A DNA stretch of 64,000 nucleotides from Cordilura impudica (taxonomy: Eukaryota > Arthropoda > Insecta > Diptera > Scathophagidae), in NCBI GenBank assembly GCA_963682025.1, contig OY821520.1, forward strand, positions 138,702,738-138,766,737. The letters run 5' to 3'. A program made the position numbers and the translations under genes. Below are positions 46,401-56,656 of the stretch, one piece after another; positions within the stretch are counted from its first letter, which is position 1, and each line of letters begins with the position of its first letter. Below the pieces are notes generated by a model. It saw only the letters and a program-made list of their open reading frames with translations. It was not told where the DNA came from and did not search any database.

Positions 46401-47937
46401 ATTGCATTTGATTTAAGAAGAAAACCCGCCTTCATAATTAACAAATACAAACATTATGAATTATAAAATATATGTATTCGGTTATTGTGTTTATTTATTA
46501 AATTTTACATTTTTCATAAATTGTTTTTTAATTTAGTTGTTAATCGGCTAATGTGGAATACCACAAGGCAGATTATGTGAAATACTATACCACATTAACC
46601 GCTCACTACTTTTGTTTTTATTCTTTTAAACAAATCGTGCAACTACATGCATCACATATTTCAATAATACACCTCAAAAAACCAGTCGCTAAGGAATAAA
46701 CAAAAGTCAATTGTTATCAAGTCTCCATATAAAAAAGAAAGAAAGTCGCAAAGATTTTTACATTCTTCTTATTAGTGAGACGAATACGTTAAAAAAAATT
46801 GAGGTAAGTTCCTTCAAGTCCTTTGCATTTTCGTAGAGTATTTTGTCAAAAAAATATATTTTTCTGCGGATAATAATATATTGAATTGAAAAAGATTCTA
46901 CATATTTTTCACAAAATATTACTTGTTCACTTGATGTATCGTACACTGTTCATTACTGATATGTTTGTTATTTCTTGTCTAATGGTAGCAAAAATCTTAA
47001 GAATGGACATTTCAATTAAATACGTTGATGTAACCAAATCAAGTGTGAGTGATGGTACTAGTCCTCACATTTTTTTTTACCAAATCCCTTTGCTCTCTTA
47101 GCAGCGACAACTTTCCCAACATAAAAATAATGAAAATGGAGGAATTAAGAAGCTATTTTGTTCCGCACATATATTGTACAAGGTAAACACAAAATCAGTG
47201 ATTGGTCAACTAGAGGCGAAGCACAGCTATGCAAAAAATATTCTTAATACACAATTTTAGCTGTAACTTTGGAATGAAAAGCTAACAACCATTTTAACAC
47301 AATTGCCGAAACTTAACATTTATTTAAAGTAAAAACATTTGATCTTGAGCCTGATTTATTTCTAACTCAATCATTAAAATGATATAGATTGAAAATAAGA
47401 TTTTTGTAAACGAAATACGGAGGGCACGCCGCACAGTGGACCCTTTCACGAGAAGGCGGTCAAAAACTCATAACTTTTAATTGGATTGGAATTTTGATAT
47501 GCGGTTTTTTTTATTTGGTAAGTGGGACGTTCGCCTTTAGTTTTTACTATAAAACGTAAATATCGACCGATAATAATAAAAAAATTACGTAGGGTTTACA
47601 ACACATTTTCATTTTTAGTTGAATTTTAGTACAAAAGTAAAGTGTTAAAAGCTTAAAAAATTTTTTTTTTTTTATATAATGTATTATTTTTTCAGTTAAT
47701 TTTACAACTAATACTTTTTAAAAATTTTGTAAGTTAAATTTGTTCACATGGGTTGACTTTTTTTTATGAAAGAGCCCGAGTTAAAATATAACTTATTAAG
47801 CAGCGAACGTAAAATCAATCTCAGGTAATATTGGTAAAAGATAGAGAAGTTTCATTTAAAAAGTCGTATGTTTTTACTTTAGTAAAAATATTTTTTATTG
47901 TCTTTTTAAATATTTCTATACCAATATTTATTTTAAA
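46401..47937. other. Intergenic DNA, one repeat edge
   Basis: No gene recognised. GGAGGGCACGCCGCACAGTG followed by GAGAAGGCGGTCAAAAA near 47418-47466 recurs inverted at 54970-55017, suggesting the end of an uncharacterised repeat. Confidence 0.45.
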
Positions 47938-50411
47938 CTAGCTGTTTTTACCCGGTCTTGCCCGGGATCCAAAGGCCTTTGACATGAAAAATGGTTCACT
48001 ATGCTTACCAGGCGCTGAGTACTTAGCGCCCAATGAACAAATTCCTCAAAAAACTTAACTTTCTCCCCAAAAATTTATATGGGATTGGCGAATTTGTTCA
48101 TGATGAAAAAATTCCCCAATGTTTACTTTTTTTGGGGAGTAAATTCGTTTTGAAGTTTATTTATTTTGTAAACATCAAATATAATGGAATCGTTTGCAAA
48201 TTAAAGGAATCAGAAGTTTTAAAAATTGAATTAATTCATTCAACAAATGATCACCATTGAGCAGAGACGTCAAATTTATAGAAGTTTCAAAAATGGAAAA
48301 TGAATGCGACGTTTAAAATTGTGCAGCAATTTTGGTTTAAGCAACTGCTTACAGTATATGCTTGGCCTATTTTGATCAACAGTTAATTATTGCACACTCA
48401 CTCAGCTGTGTTCCGCGAGCGAGTCGCGACCGCGTCCGCGCGTTTGTTGTCAACTTATTTTAATTGCCAAAATATATTTTTCAGATCATTTCGATATTTT
48501 AGTTGATATTTAGTCCGATATTTTAGCTAAGCTCTGTTCCGCGAGCGTGTCTCGCGTTCGGCAGCCACGCGTCGCGTTGCGTCCGCGTCCGCGCCCCGAT
48601 TCCGTGCACCGAAATGATGCTATTGAAAATAATACAGATATTAAATAAATTTGGTGTAGGACAGATATTGAGAGCAGCATGGAGAATTAGTTCATTTCTT
48701 TCAGGGACATTTTTTAAATTTGGGGAATTTGTTCATCGTGAAGTTATTCCCCAATTTTTTGGAGAATAAGTTCATTTTTTTTTGGGAATTTTTTCTTTGG
48801 GGACTAAATACTCGGCGCCTGCTTACCATTACAACTAATTTGTTTATGCGTGGAGTATTTTGAGTGTATGATGTCTAAAAATTACGAATTTTAGTTGTTT
48901 TGGAGCTTTGTGATATACAACATTTCTGGTTTTTCCTTCTGGTGCATATACGAAAATATTATATTCTGGAGCAGGCGACATAAAATTGTCTATGAGAAAA
49001 ACAGTCGTTTAAGGAGTTTCAGATTCCCTGGATTCAGCTTGTCTTAGCCGCTGGATTTCTAGACGCAGTTGAGTAGATTCAGGCATTTCCGCTTCTCTTA
49101 ACAAAGCTTGCTGAGCTGCGTTCCGCGAGTGTGTCGGAATGATGCTATTGAAAAGAATACAGATTTTAAATGCGTATATTGCAGGGCAGATATTGAGATC
49201 AGTATGCAAATTTTCACTTAAACAAATATTTAACAAAATTCATTAAATAAAAATATGTAAAAATTTAAGAACGAATTTGGGTAGTAAGTTAATTTTTTTA
49301 TTTAGTTTAAAACAAAAATGGGAAATTTATTAATTTCTTTTGGGGACCTTTTTTTAAATTTGGGGAATTGGTTCATCGTGAAGTTATTCCCGTGTGTACC
49401 AAATTTCAGAGAAATCCGTTGAAAATACAAATTTGTATAGCGAACAAATGTACCAAAAACAGAAAGTGAGTTTTTTAAAAAAGTGGGTGTAAAGGTAGGC
49501 GTGGCCAGAAAGATATATAGTCTGACCTTCGCTGGAGTACAGAGATCACGTCTACCAAATTTCAGAGAAATCCGTTGAAAAATAAAAGTTTGTATAGCAG
49601 TCAAACAAAGAAACAAATAAAAGAAAAAAAATTTATATACATAGAAGTAGGCGCAATATTAGGCGTGGCTAGTAAGAAGCATATGGCGACCTTGCCTGGA
49701 GTACAGAAATTGTGCGTACCAATTTTCAGAGAAATCTGTTGAAAAATAAAAATTTTTATAGCGAACAAATATACCAAAAAACAGAAAATGAATTGTACAC
49801 AAAAAGTGGGCGTAAAAGTAGGCGTGGCCGGTAAGAATCATATGGCGACCTTTCCCGGAGTACAGAGATCGTGTGTACCAAATTTTAGAGAAATCCGTTG
49901 AAAAATGAAAATTTTTATAGCGAGCAATTATACCGAAAAACAGGAAATGAATTGTATACAAAAAGTGGGCGTAAAAGTAGGCGTGGCCGGTAAGAATCAT
50001 ATGGCGACCTTTCCCGGAGTATAGAAATCGTGCGTACCAAATTTTAGAGAAATCTGTTGAAAAATAAAAATTTTTATAGCGAGCAATTATACCGAAAAAC
50101 AGAATATGAATTGTATACAAAAAGTGGGCGTAAAAGTAGGCTTGGCCGGTAAGAATCATATGGCGACCTTTCCCGGAGTATAGAAATCGTTCGTACCAAA
50201 TTTTATAGAAATCTGTTGAAAAATAAAAATTTTTATAGCGAGCAATTATACCGAAAAACAGGATATGAATTGTATACAAAAAGTGGGCGTAAAAGTAGGC
50301 TGGAGTACAGAGATCGTGTGTACCAAATTTCAGAGAAATCCGTTGAAAAATAAAAATTTGTATAGCGGTCAAACAAACAAACAAACACAAAATGAATTTT
50401 ATATATATACA
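47938..50411 (-). mobile_element. Second copy of the minisatellite-bearing Helitron (family 2)
   Basis: Reverse orientation. The 3' end is CTAG at 47938-47941 with the hairpin CCCGGGCAAGACCGGG at 47949-47966. The 5' end is at 50411, where the expected TC has become TG. It contains a GC-rich block (48410-48605) and the same 155-bp array (49390-50390). At 49010-49130 the reverse strand encodes REAEMPESTQLRLEIQRLRQ and AESRESETP, a Glu/Arg repeat pattern recalling the N-terminal part of insect Helitron proteins. That part is missing from the copy at 22628-25338. Confidence 0.82.
49390..50390 (-). repeat. Tandem array of ~155-bp units in Helitron copy 2
   Basis: About six units with the same internal motifs as 22640-23985, reverse oriented. 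Units between 49850 and 50280 are more alike than the rest, suggesting recent local amplification. They create a 243-codon frame that is not a gene. Confidence 0.92.
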
Positions 50412-50479
50412 TTTTTAAATGAAGAAAAATTGTTAACTACATAAAAAAGAGTATAAATTATTGTAAGTGTACTGAAAAA

Positions 50480-52171
50480 ATACTTTAAATCAAACAATTT
50501 AAGTAAATATTCTAATTCAGTAGAGGTAGTTTTCCATTTCTATCGAATGCTGGACATATATAGATCTGTAGTGAACAACAAATTAGTGATAAGGTCTTCA
50601 TTAGTGCAACATCTGAACATTTTTCTTGTGTTGTGTTCGCGAACAAATCTGTAGTCTTTGTTCCTTTTTCCTTGCGCTTCTTCAGATAGATCTCCTATTG
50701 GTAGCATATTGTTTTGAATTATTTATTCCTCATGGTATAAAATTTTATGAACTGTGGATGGCATATATCTTCAAGAGTATTTTTCGTTATAAAGTATAGC
50801 TGTTTTATTGGCGGTCTCTCCAAATTTTTTGCACTTATCTTTCTGCTGCACGCTAGAACTTGTAATATGATTTTGAATCGTCTTATTAATTCATGATCTA
50901 CACTTGTAATAGATGCTACAGTTTCTGGATCGGAAAAAAATCTGCTTGCAGTAGTTCCATCATTTGAGGTTCCTTCTCCTTGTTTTGGTTGGTCGATTAT
51001 GAAGTGTAGCTGTAGATAATTTTATTGAATTTGTTTTTTTTGCTTTCTTTTTGTTAATTTTCTTCGTTTTCCTCACTATTTCGCCTAACGGACCAAATTC
51101 CAAATCATAACCCAATTTAAGAATATGCTCCATAAGACGTATTCTAGCATGAAGAGGGGACATTCCAAATTCGTAGGCTTCCTTAAAACTATCGTCTTGT
51201 GGTGGGGGTTGGCTTAATTGACTTGATGTCTTTTGGTATGTAATGCAGCTTGACGATGACTTTGTTTCGGTTAAAGCCTGTGCAGTTACGACATATTTGG
51301 TTTCTTTTTTGAATGCAAATTTTATTGGTGTACAATACTTTGAACGACAGATACCATAAATAAATTAGCATCTGATGAATTTTCGGCATTAAATTGCTTG
51401 TATTGTTTCTGACCAGATGATCCATCACATACCTATTTAGAAAGTAATGCTGCCATTTATTTTAAACGATCAGTATCAAGCGTATTTAGCAATCGTTCTG
51501 CAGTATGTTCTAGGAGATCTTGCAATTTTATTTCTGCAAAACTTGAAGTGACACTAATAGCAGATTGTGAAGGTAAGCATTCTTTTTTTGGCAGAAACTA
51601 AATCTCGATAATCTGGAAAAATCCCACAATTCTTTTCATTGGTTCGCTTCCGCAATTCTTTATAATGATTTTTGGTCAACTTCAACTCCAAAAATAGGGC
51701 GAACGATTCTTCTGGAGTATTTTTTTTCATCTTCAATTGGTGTAGGAATGCTTTTCAAAATCCTCTTTGTGCGCCTTGGGCTCGCATCTACTATTTTTTC
51801 AATTATTTCAATTTGTTTTTCTCATTTCGTGTTGGTTGAATTTGGTGCAAAAATGAATACTTAATAATTCTTTGAGAAATTTCTTCATTGATATTCTCCA
51901 GCTTGCGCCTTCGAGATCTTTCACTACATCCGTCAATTGGTTTTGCTGGTCGACCCCTTTTTCCACTTTCGTTGGCAGTTATAGATGAACTCTCAAAAAT
52001 AAGTCCCTTTAATAAATAATCTTGGTGACGTTGGTACATCTTTGCCTTGCTATGAGAGCATTCAATGTACCGTTTTTTCAAATTTGATGCAAAAGTTGTA
52101 ATTTTTTCTCTGTGTATTTCAATTTCTTGCAGGTTACAATTCTTAAAGAAATGGTTGCTCAGTATGTGCAA
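50480..52171 (-). pseudogene. Uncharacterised multi-copy insect protein, transposon-associated, decayed
   Basis: Reverse-strand pieces, in order: a start with KKRYIECSHSKAKMYQRHQD and SGKRGRPAKPIDGCSERSRR (52171-51803); a SFALFLELKLTKNHYKELRK and IFPDYRDLVSAKKRM piece (51736-51554); a GFNRNKVIVKL piece (51428-51189); MSPLHARIRLMEHILKLGYD and a KKINKKKAKKT piece (51163-50960); then MLPIGDLSEEAQGKRNKDYR and a TNEDLITNLLFTTDLYMSS tail (to about 50500). I recall this layout from a large family of unnamed arthropod and cnidarian proteins present in many genomic copies. The function is unknown. Stops and frameshifts break it. Confidence 0.65.
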
Positions 52172-52752
52172 AATTATATCGTCTACATCTTTTTGTTGAA
52201 AATAAATATCAGCGTGGTCTTTAATAGTACTTAGCCATTGTTTAAACTTTAATGAATAATAATGGTGGAAACATTATTATAAATACTCTTTCCTGAAATA
52301 TGTAAAATACAATTTTTTCTTTTATTAAAAGGTGAAGCATACCTGCTCTTAAAACGGTGTGTCGCAATAGTTTTTTACCATTTACCTGTTATTTAAATTT
52401 TTTTCCCATTTTGACAGATATTTAAACTATATAACTTTAGTTCCGACTATTAATGTTTTTGAAAAATACCTATGTAAATGTACCTGTCAAAATAAAAAGA
52501 TTTTAACCATTAATATAAATTAACAATTAGGGGCATTATGTCTCAACCCTTTTTTATAAGTATATAACAACTCGTGTCAACTCTACCGTTTCCTTTTTGT
52601 GCCAGTATAAAAAACAAATAAACTCACGCAAAAAAAAACACCGGTACGATCAACATTTATTTTCATAACACACAGACGAACGGACGGACATCGTTAAATC
52701 GACTCAGAAAGTGATTTTGAGTTGATCCGTATAATAAAAGATGGGTATAGGT

Positions 52753-54420
52753 TAGGGCGAGTCGATTTAAAAACCGCCCAAGTGACAAGGAAAACCGTAT
52801 TCTAGTGATCAAAATAAGAAACTTTGCCCGAGGAACCATACCTCTAAAACGAATTCTGATGTCCCGACTTTTGACCTGTCTGTCTGTCTGTCTCTCTTTG
52901 ATCCATTTAGAGTGCCCCAATCGAGTCCAAATGTATGATCGACCCCCACTAACTTTGGAGGGCCGACCCACCCATGCCAGTGGCACACCCCCTGGAACCC
53001 CCTGGGGGTTCCCAATACAAACATTTCAAAAAATCACCTTTTTTGGCACTACATGAAAAAATCAGCGAAATGGGTATGTTTTTTCTTTTTGGAGTTTTAT
53101 TTTTCTCTTTAGAAATTTATTTTGTCAAAACATATGTAAATGAAGAAATGAATTTAACTTAGTAATAGAAAAGACACTAAAAAAAATTATTGTTTGAAGC
53201 CTTTTTTTGCTTTCAAGTCTGGGCAATTTCGCACGGCTCTCTAATGTCGTCGCCATAACAGCCTCTACATTTTCCGTATAACTCGTTTGGAAATGCTTGT
53301 ATGTGTGATGGAATTTTTGGATCGTTAAACGGTGGATCATCTTGATTTAAAGATGCTTTCAATGTATCGTACGGAATGCTTCGCGTGAATGGTGGTTCAA
53401 ATACGTTATTTATATTATTCAAATTGACCATTTCTATGTAACTTGTGCAATTAAAGTTTATACCTGGTTTTTTTATAAACTCTTAAGTTCCGTTGGGTCG
53501 TCAACATCGGTTCGATAGCGTAGAATTTTCTTTATAGCACAGTCGCGCTTTTCTTTGCTATCATCAAAAAACATTGATAACAAAATATTTTCCGAATGCG
53601 CATAATCAGTAATTACTTGATTGACAATTCTGCGTAAACGAGGTTCTAGAAATCGTGACCAACTAATGAACTTGCAAATAAACAAAATAAACATCCTTTT
53701 AATTTTTTCAAAATTTGCCTGATGCAGCAATAAATTTATTGAAAAAATTTTATTCATTTTTAAGGGGGAAATCCCTAACGAATTTTAAGAAACAAAAATC
53801 AATTGTATAAAATATACCTGATCCATTTGATTTTTTAAAATTGGTCATAATTCTGACAAGACTTGTATATACTTGAACTATTTCATTAATTAAATTATTC
53901 AATAGGTGCATCGCTTATGATGTAAATTAAACCACATTTGGTTACTATACCAAATAACATCCTTTTTATGTTCAAAAATTTGACTGTTGCAGCAATAATA
54001 TTATTGAAAAACTTTCCAACGATATTTTTAGAAATATATAAATAACTACCTGCGTAATCAACAACATGTTCTTCAGGAAGTTATTTTTTCACAGAAAGTG
54101 TATGGACCAAGTTTCAGATCGATCGGATGAGGGTAAATAACTTTTAGATCACTCCGTGAATATGCGTGACTCTGCGTGACTACTCCAAAATTAATTTGTA
54201 GACACAAAAAGACTATGGGCCAAGTTTCAGATCAATTGCATGAGGGGGAAAGGGGTTGCCCCATGGCAGACAGACAGACAGACAGATCAAAAGTCGGGAC
54301 ATCAGAATTCGTTTTAGAGTTATGGTTCCTTGGGCAAAGTTTCTTATTTTGATCCCTAGAATATGATATTCCTTGCCACTTGAGCGATTTTTTTGTCCCC
54401 CTACAAATTGACCCGCCCTA
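52753..54420. mobile_element. DNA transposon with ~145-bp TIRs and 8-bp target duplication GTATAGGT
   Basis: The left end TAGGGCGAGTCGATTT and the right end (reverse complement TAGGGCGGGTCAATTT) pair over about 145 bp. Pairing includes AAACTTTGCCC, a GAACCAT stretch, GAATTCTGATGTCCCGACTT and a (GTCT)n tract at the inner edge. GTATAGGT is repeated at 52745-52752 and 54421-54428. It is 1668 bp. Inside is a fragment of an unnamed protein (53150-53757). 8-bp duplications occur in hAT, P and some other superfamilies; the TIR does not decide between them. Confidence 0.88.
53150..53757 (-). pseudogene. C-terminal fragment of an uncharacterised transposon-borne protein
   Basis: 53757-53473: a Leu-rich segment, then PRLRRIVNQVITDYAHSENI, LLSMFFDDSKEKRDCAIKKI and LRYRTDVDDP. 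53450-53213: YIEMVNLNNINNVFEPPFTR, SIPYDTLKASLNQDDPPFND and PKIPSHIQAF. A shifted frame gives EAVMATTLESRAKLPRLESK. This order recurs in unnamed multi-copy insect proteins I remember; no function is known. Being enclosed by TIRs with a target duplication links the family to a DNA transposon. The fragment lacks a start region and has at least two frame breaks. Confidence 0.7.
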
Positions 54421-54489
54421 GTATAGGTCCAGTATTTTTGGTAGTTACAAACATCAGGGCAAACTCATTATACCCTAACCATATAGTGG

Positions 54490-56059
54490 AAAACTTTTGT
54501 ATTCATAAATTTTGTGCAAAATATCTCGCCTTGGGTCAGAAAAATTGTTCTGATGTACACGGGCGGAAACTGGCGGGTATACAATGGGGTGTAGGATTGT
54601 AGGGGAGGGTTCGGACTACAGAAGAGTGCATTTTTTGATGGGCAGGAGTTATGCTCTAGTAAGTTGGAGATTTTCGGGAAATTTGGACCTTTTATAATTT
54701 TTTTTTAAACGACACAGTGACTATATTTCTAACATTAATAGCTTAGAAGTTATTTTACTTTAAAATCTTTTGAAAAAAAAAGTTAGTCATTTAAAAATTA
54801 AAATTTACAAAGAAATTTTTAATTTTAGCAATATACTGAGAAAGTCCATTTTCGAAGACCCTGTTTGCTGTGATATAGTTGAAATAGAGTCGCAATTTTT
54901 TGGATCCCGAGGTGCACTGGTATTTACTTTCAAATGAATAACACAACTTTAAAATCGGTAACCATAAAAAAATGATTTTTGACCGCCTTCTCAAAAGATG
55001 GTCCACAGTGCGTGCTGTTATTGCCTCTATAACCTTTTTTTAGATACATGGGAGTCCTGTTTTATTTTACTTATATTTCCGTGGAAAACAACTAGAGTTG
55101 GTTCGTCTAAAGAAGATAACTCTATACTTTCGGAATTAAAATTTTCATCAAATAGAGAAATATCACAATACTATTCACTGTCACTATCGCTTTCATCATT
55201 GCAGCTGCTATATTCATCAGATTCCATTAAATCGTTTCATTCACCATCTGTTGAAAAAATTGTAATAAAATGTGATTCATTAAAAAAATAGTCAATGGTC
55301 AAAATTGCACAGGGCTGCTTTTGGTGTCCTTAAGAAATTAAACTAATTTGATAACCCAACAAAAGATTTTTTGAATTAGAAACATATTCTTTATTTTACG
55401 ACATTCTATACCATTCTATACCACCAAAATTATTAAATTAGTAATAGAAAAATTAAAATTATTTTTTCCAATATAATTTGTAATACGTGTAGGCTTTCGT
55501 TCCACAATTTTATTTTTTGGTGAATGAAACACGTTTGCGATTATTATTTTTTAATATTTGAATTTAATCTAAATTTTATTTATAAATTCAATAAGGATTT
55601 TATTTATTTATTTTCCGTCCGCGTTATGTGCTATCGCTTCTGTGTCTATAATGAGACAGTTTTTGTCTCTGTTCTTCAAAATATTATGCTATATATCATC
55701 ATAGCCTACTTTTTCTAATTGTTAGTTACTTTCAAAATATGTATATTAATATTGTCCGTCTGTCAAAGCCTACTTTTCTAATTATCTTTTAAACCTAAAC
55801 TATGTATATATCAAATCCTACATAAGGAACACTTATTAACACGTTTTTTTAATATCTACTTTATATTAAAATAACTGTTTAACAAAACAAGACAGATTGA
55901 AAAGAGGAGCATAATAACAATCTGTGGAGTTTCAGGTTTCGAAAGAGTTCTCTCTTTATTGCAAATGACTCCGTTTAAAAATTATAGCCAAAAACTAAAG
56001 ACTTCTTTTTAGTGGCCTTGGGCATTAGAGGGTTTATATTCTCCTCTTCTAAGCATTTT
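54490..56059. other. Intergenic DNA with one repeat edge
   Basis: Contains TTTTTGACCGCCTTCTCAAA and GGTCCACAGTGCGTGC at about 54976-55015, an inverted relative of 47418-47466. No coding frame recognised. Confidence 0.45.
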
Positions 56060-56170
56060 TATACCCTCCACTGTGCACAGGGTATATATCAGTTCGTCAA
56101 TCCTTTTGTAACTAATCGAAATAAATTACGGAGATCCCATAAACTATATATATTCTTAGGTAAAGGCTCA
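56060..56170 (+). repeat. 5' end of a DINE-like family 2 repeat
   Basis: TTTTTATACCCTCCACTGTG, then GGTATATATCAGTTCGTCA and CCCATAAACTATATATATTC, matching the start of the repeat at 5624. It is truncated and fused to an RT fragment. Confidence 0.7.
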
Positions 56171-56656
56171 GCTCCTTTTTGAAACATATCAAAACTGCAC
56201 TTTCTGAAGTTCATTCCTACTTAAAAAAATGGAAAATTTTAGTTAACCCACAAAAGACACAAGCCATATACTTTTCCCGAAGACGTAAACCATGTTTCCT
56301 ACCTCAATAACCTATAAGTTTCAACAATAGCTCCATAATATGGGAGGACAAGGTCAAATATTTAGGAGTGTTGCTGGATCCTAAACTTAAGTTCAAAGAC
56401 CATATTCCTTATATTATTGACAAAATGAATAAGGTAACAAGATTGTTATACCCATTGATAAATCGAAATTCCAAGCTCGATAGTGGTAACAAAAGCCTCA
56501 TACTGAAATCTGTTTTTCATGACATAATGTTCTACGCTGCACCTGTCTGGCACACTTCAGCACAATGTCATAAAAAAAATTGCAGATTGCGCAAAACAAA
56601 CTTTTAAAAATGATCTAATACACCTTCAATCACAACTTCAGTGTCATCATCTAAGT

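Larger units (their letters stand above)
52668..54489 (-). repeat. DINE-like repeat copy H, split by a TIR element
   Basis: 52668-52752 has ACACACAGACGAACGGACGG through AAAAGATGGGTATAGGT. 54421-54489 has GTATAGGTCC through CATTATACCCTAACCATATA. The order matches copy F with the TIR element at 52753-54420 in between. The hairpin half is absent. Confidence 0.82.

Noticed and set aside
49659..50390. 243-codon reverse-strand frame with repeated FLYTIHILFFGII units
   Set aside because: It follows the 155-bp tandem units of the Helitron; every unit gives the same peptide.
52663..53162. Overlapping + and - strand frames of 60-107 codons at the left end of the TIR element
   Set aside because: They span the TIR and (GTCT)n tract, overlap on both strands, and match no motif.
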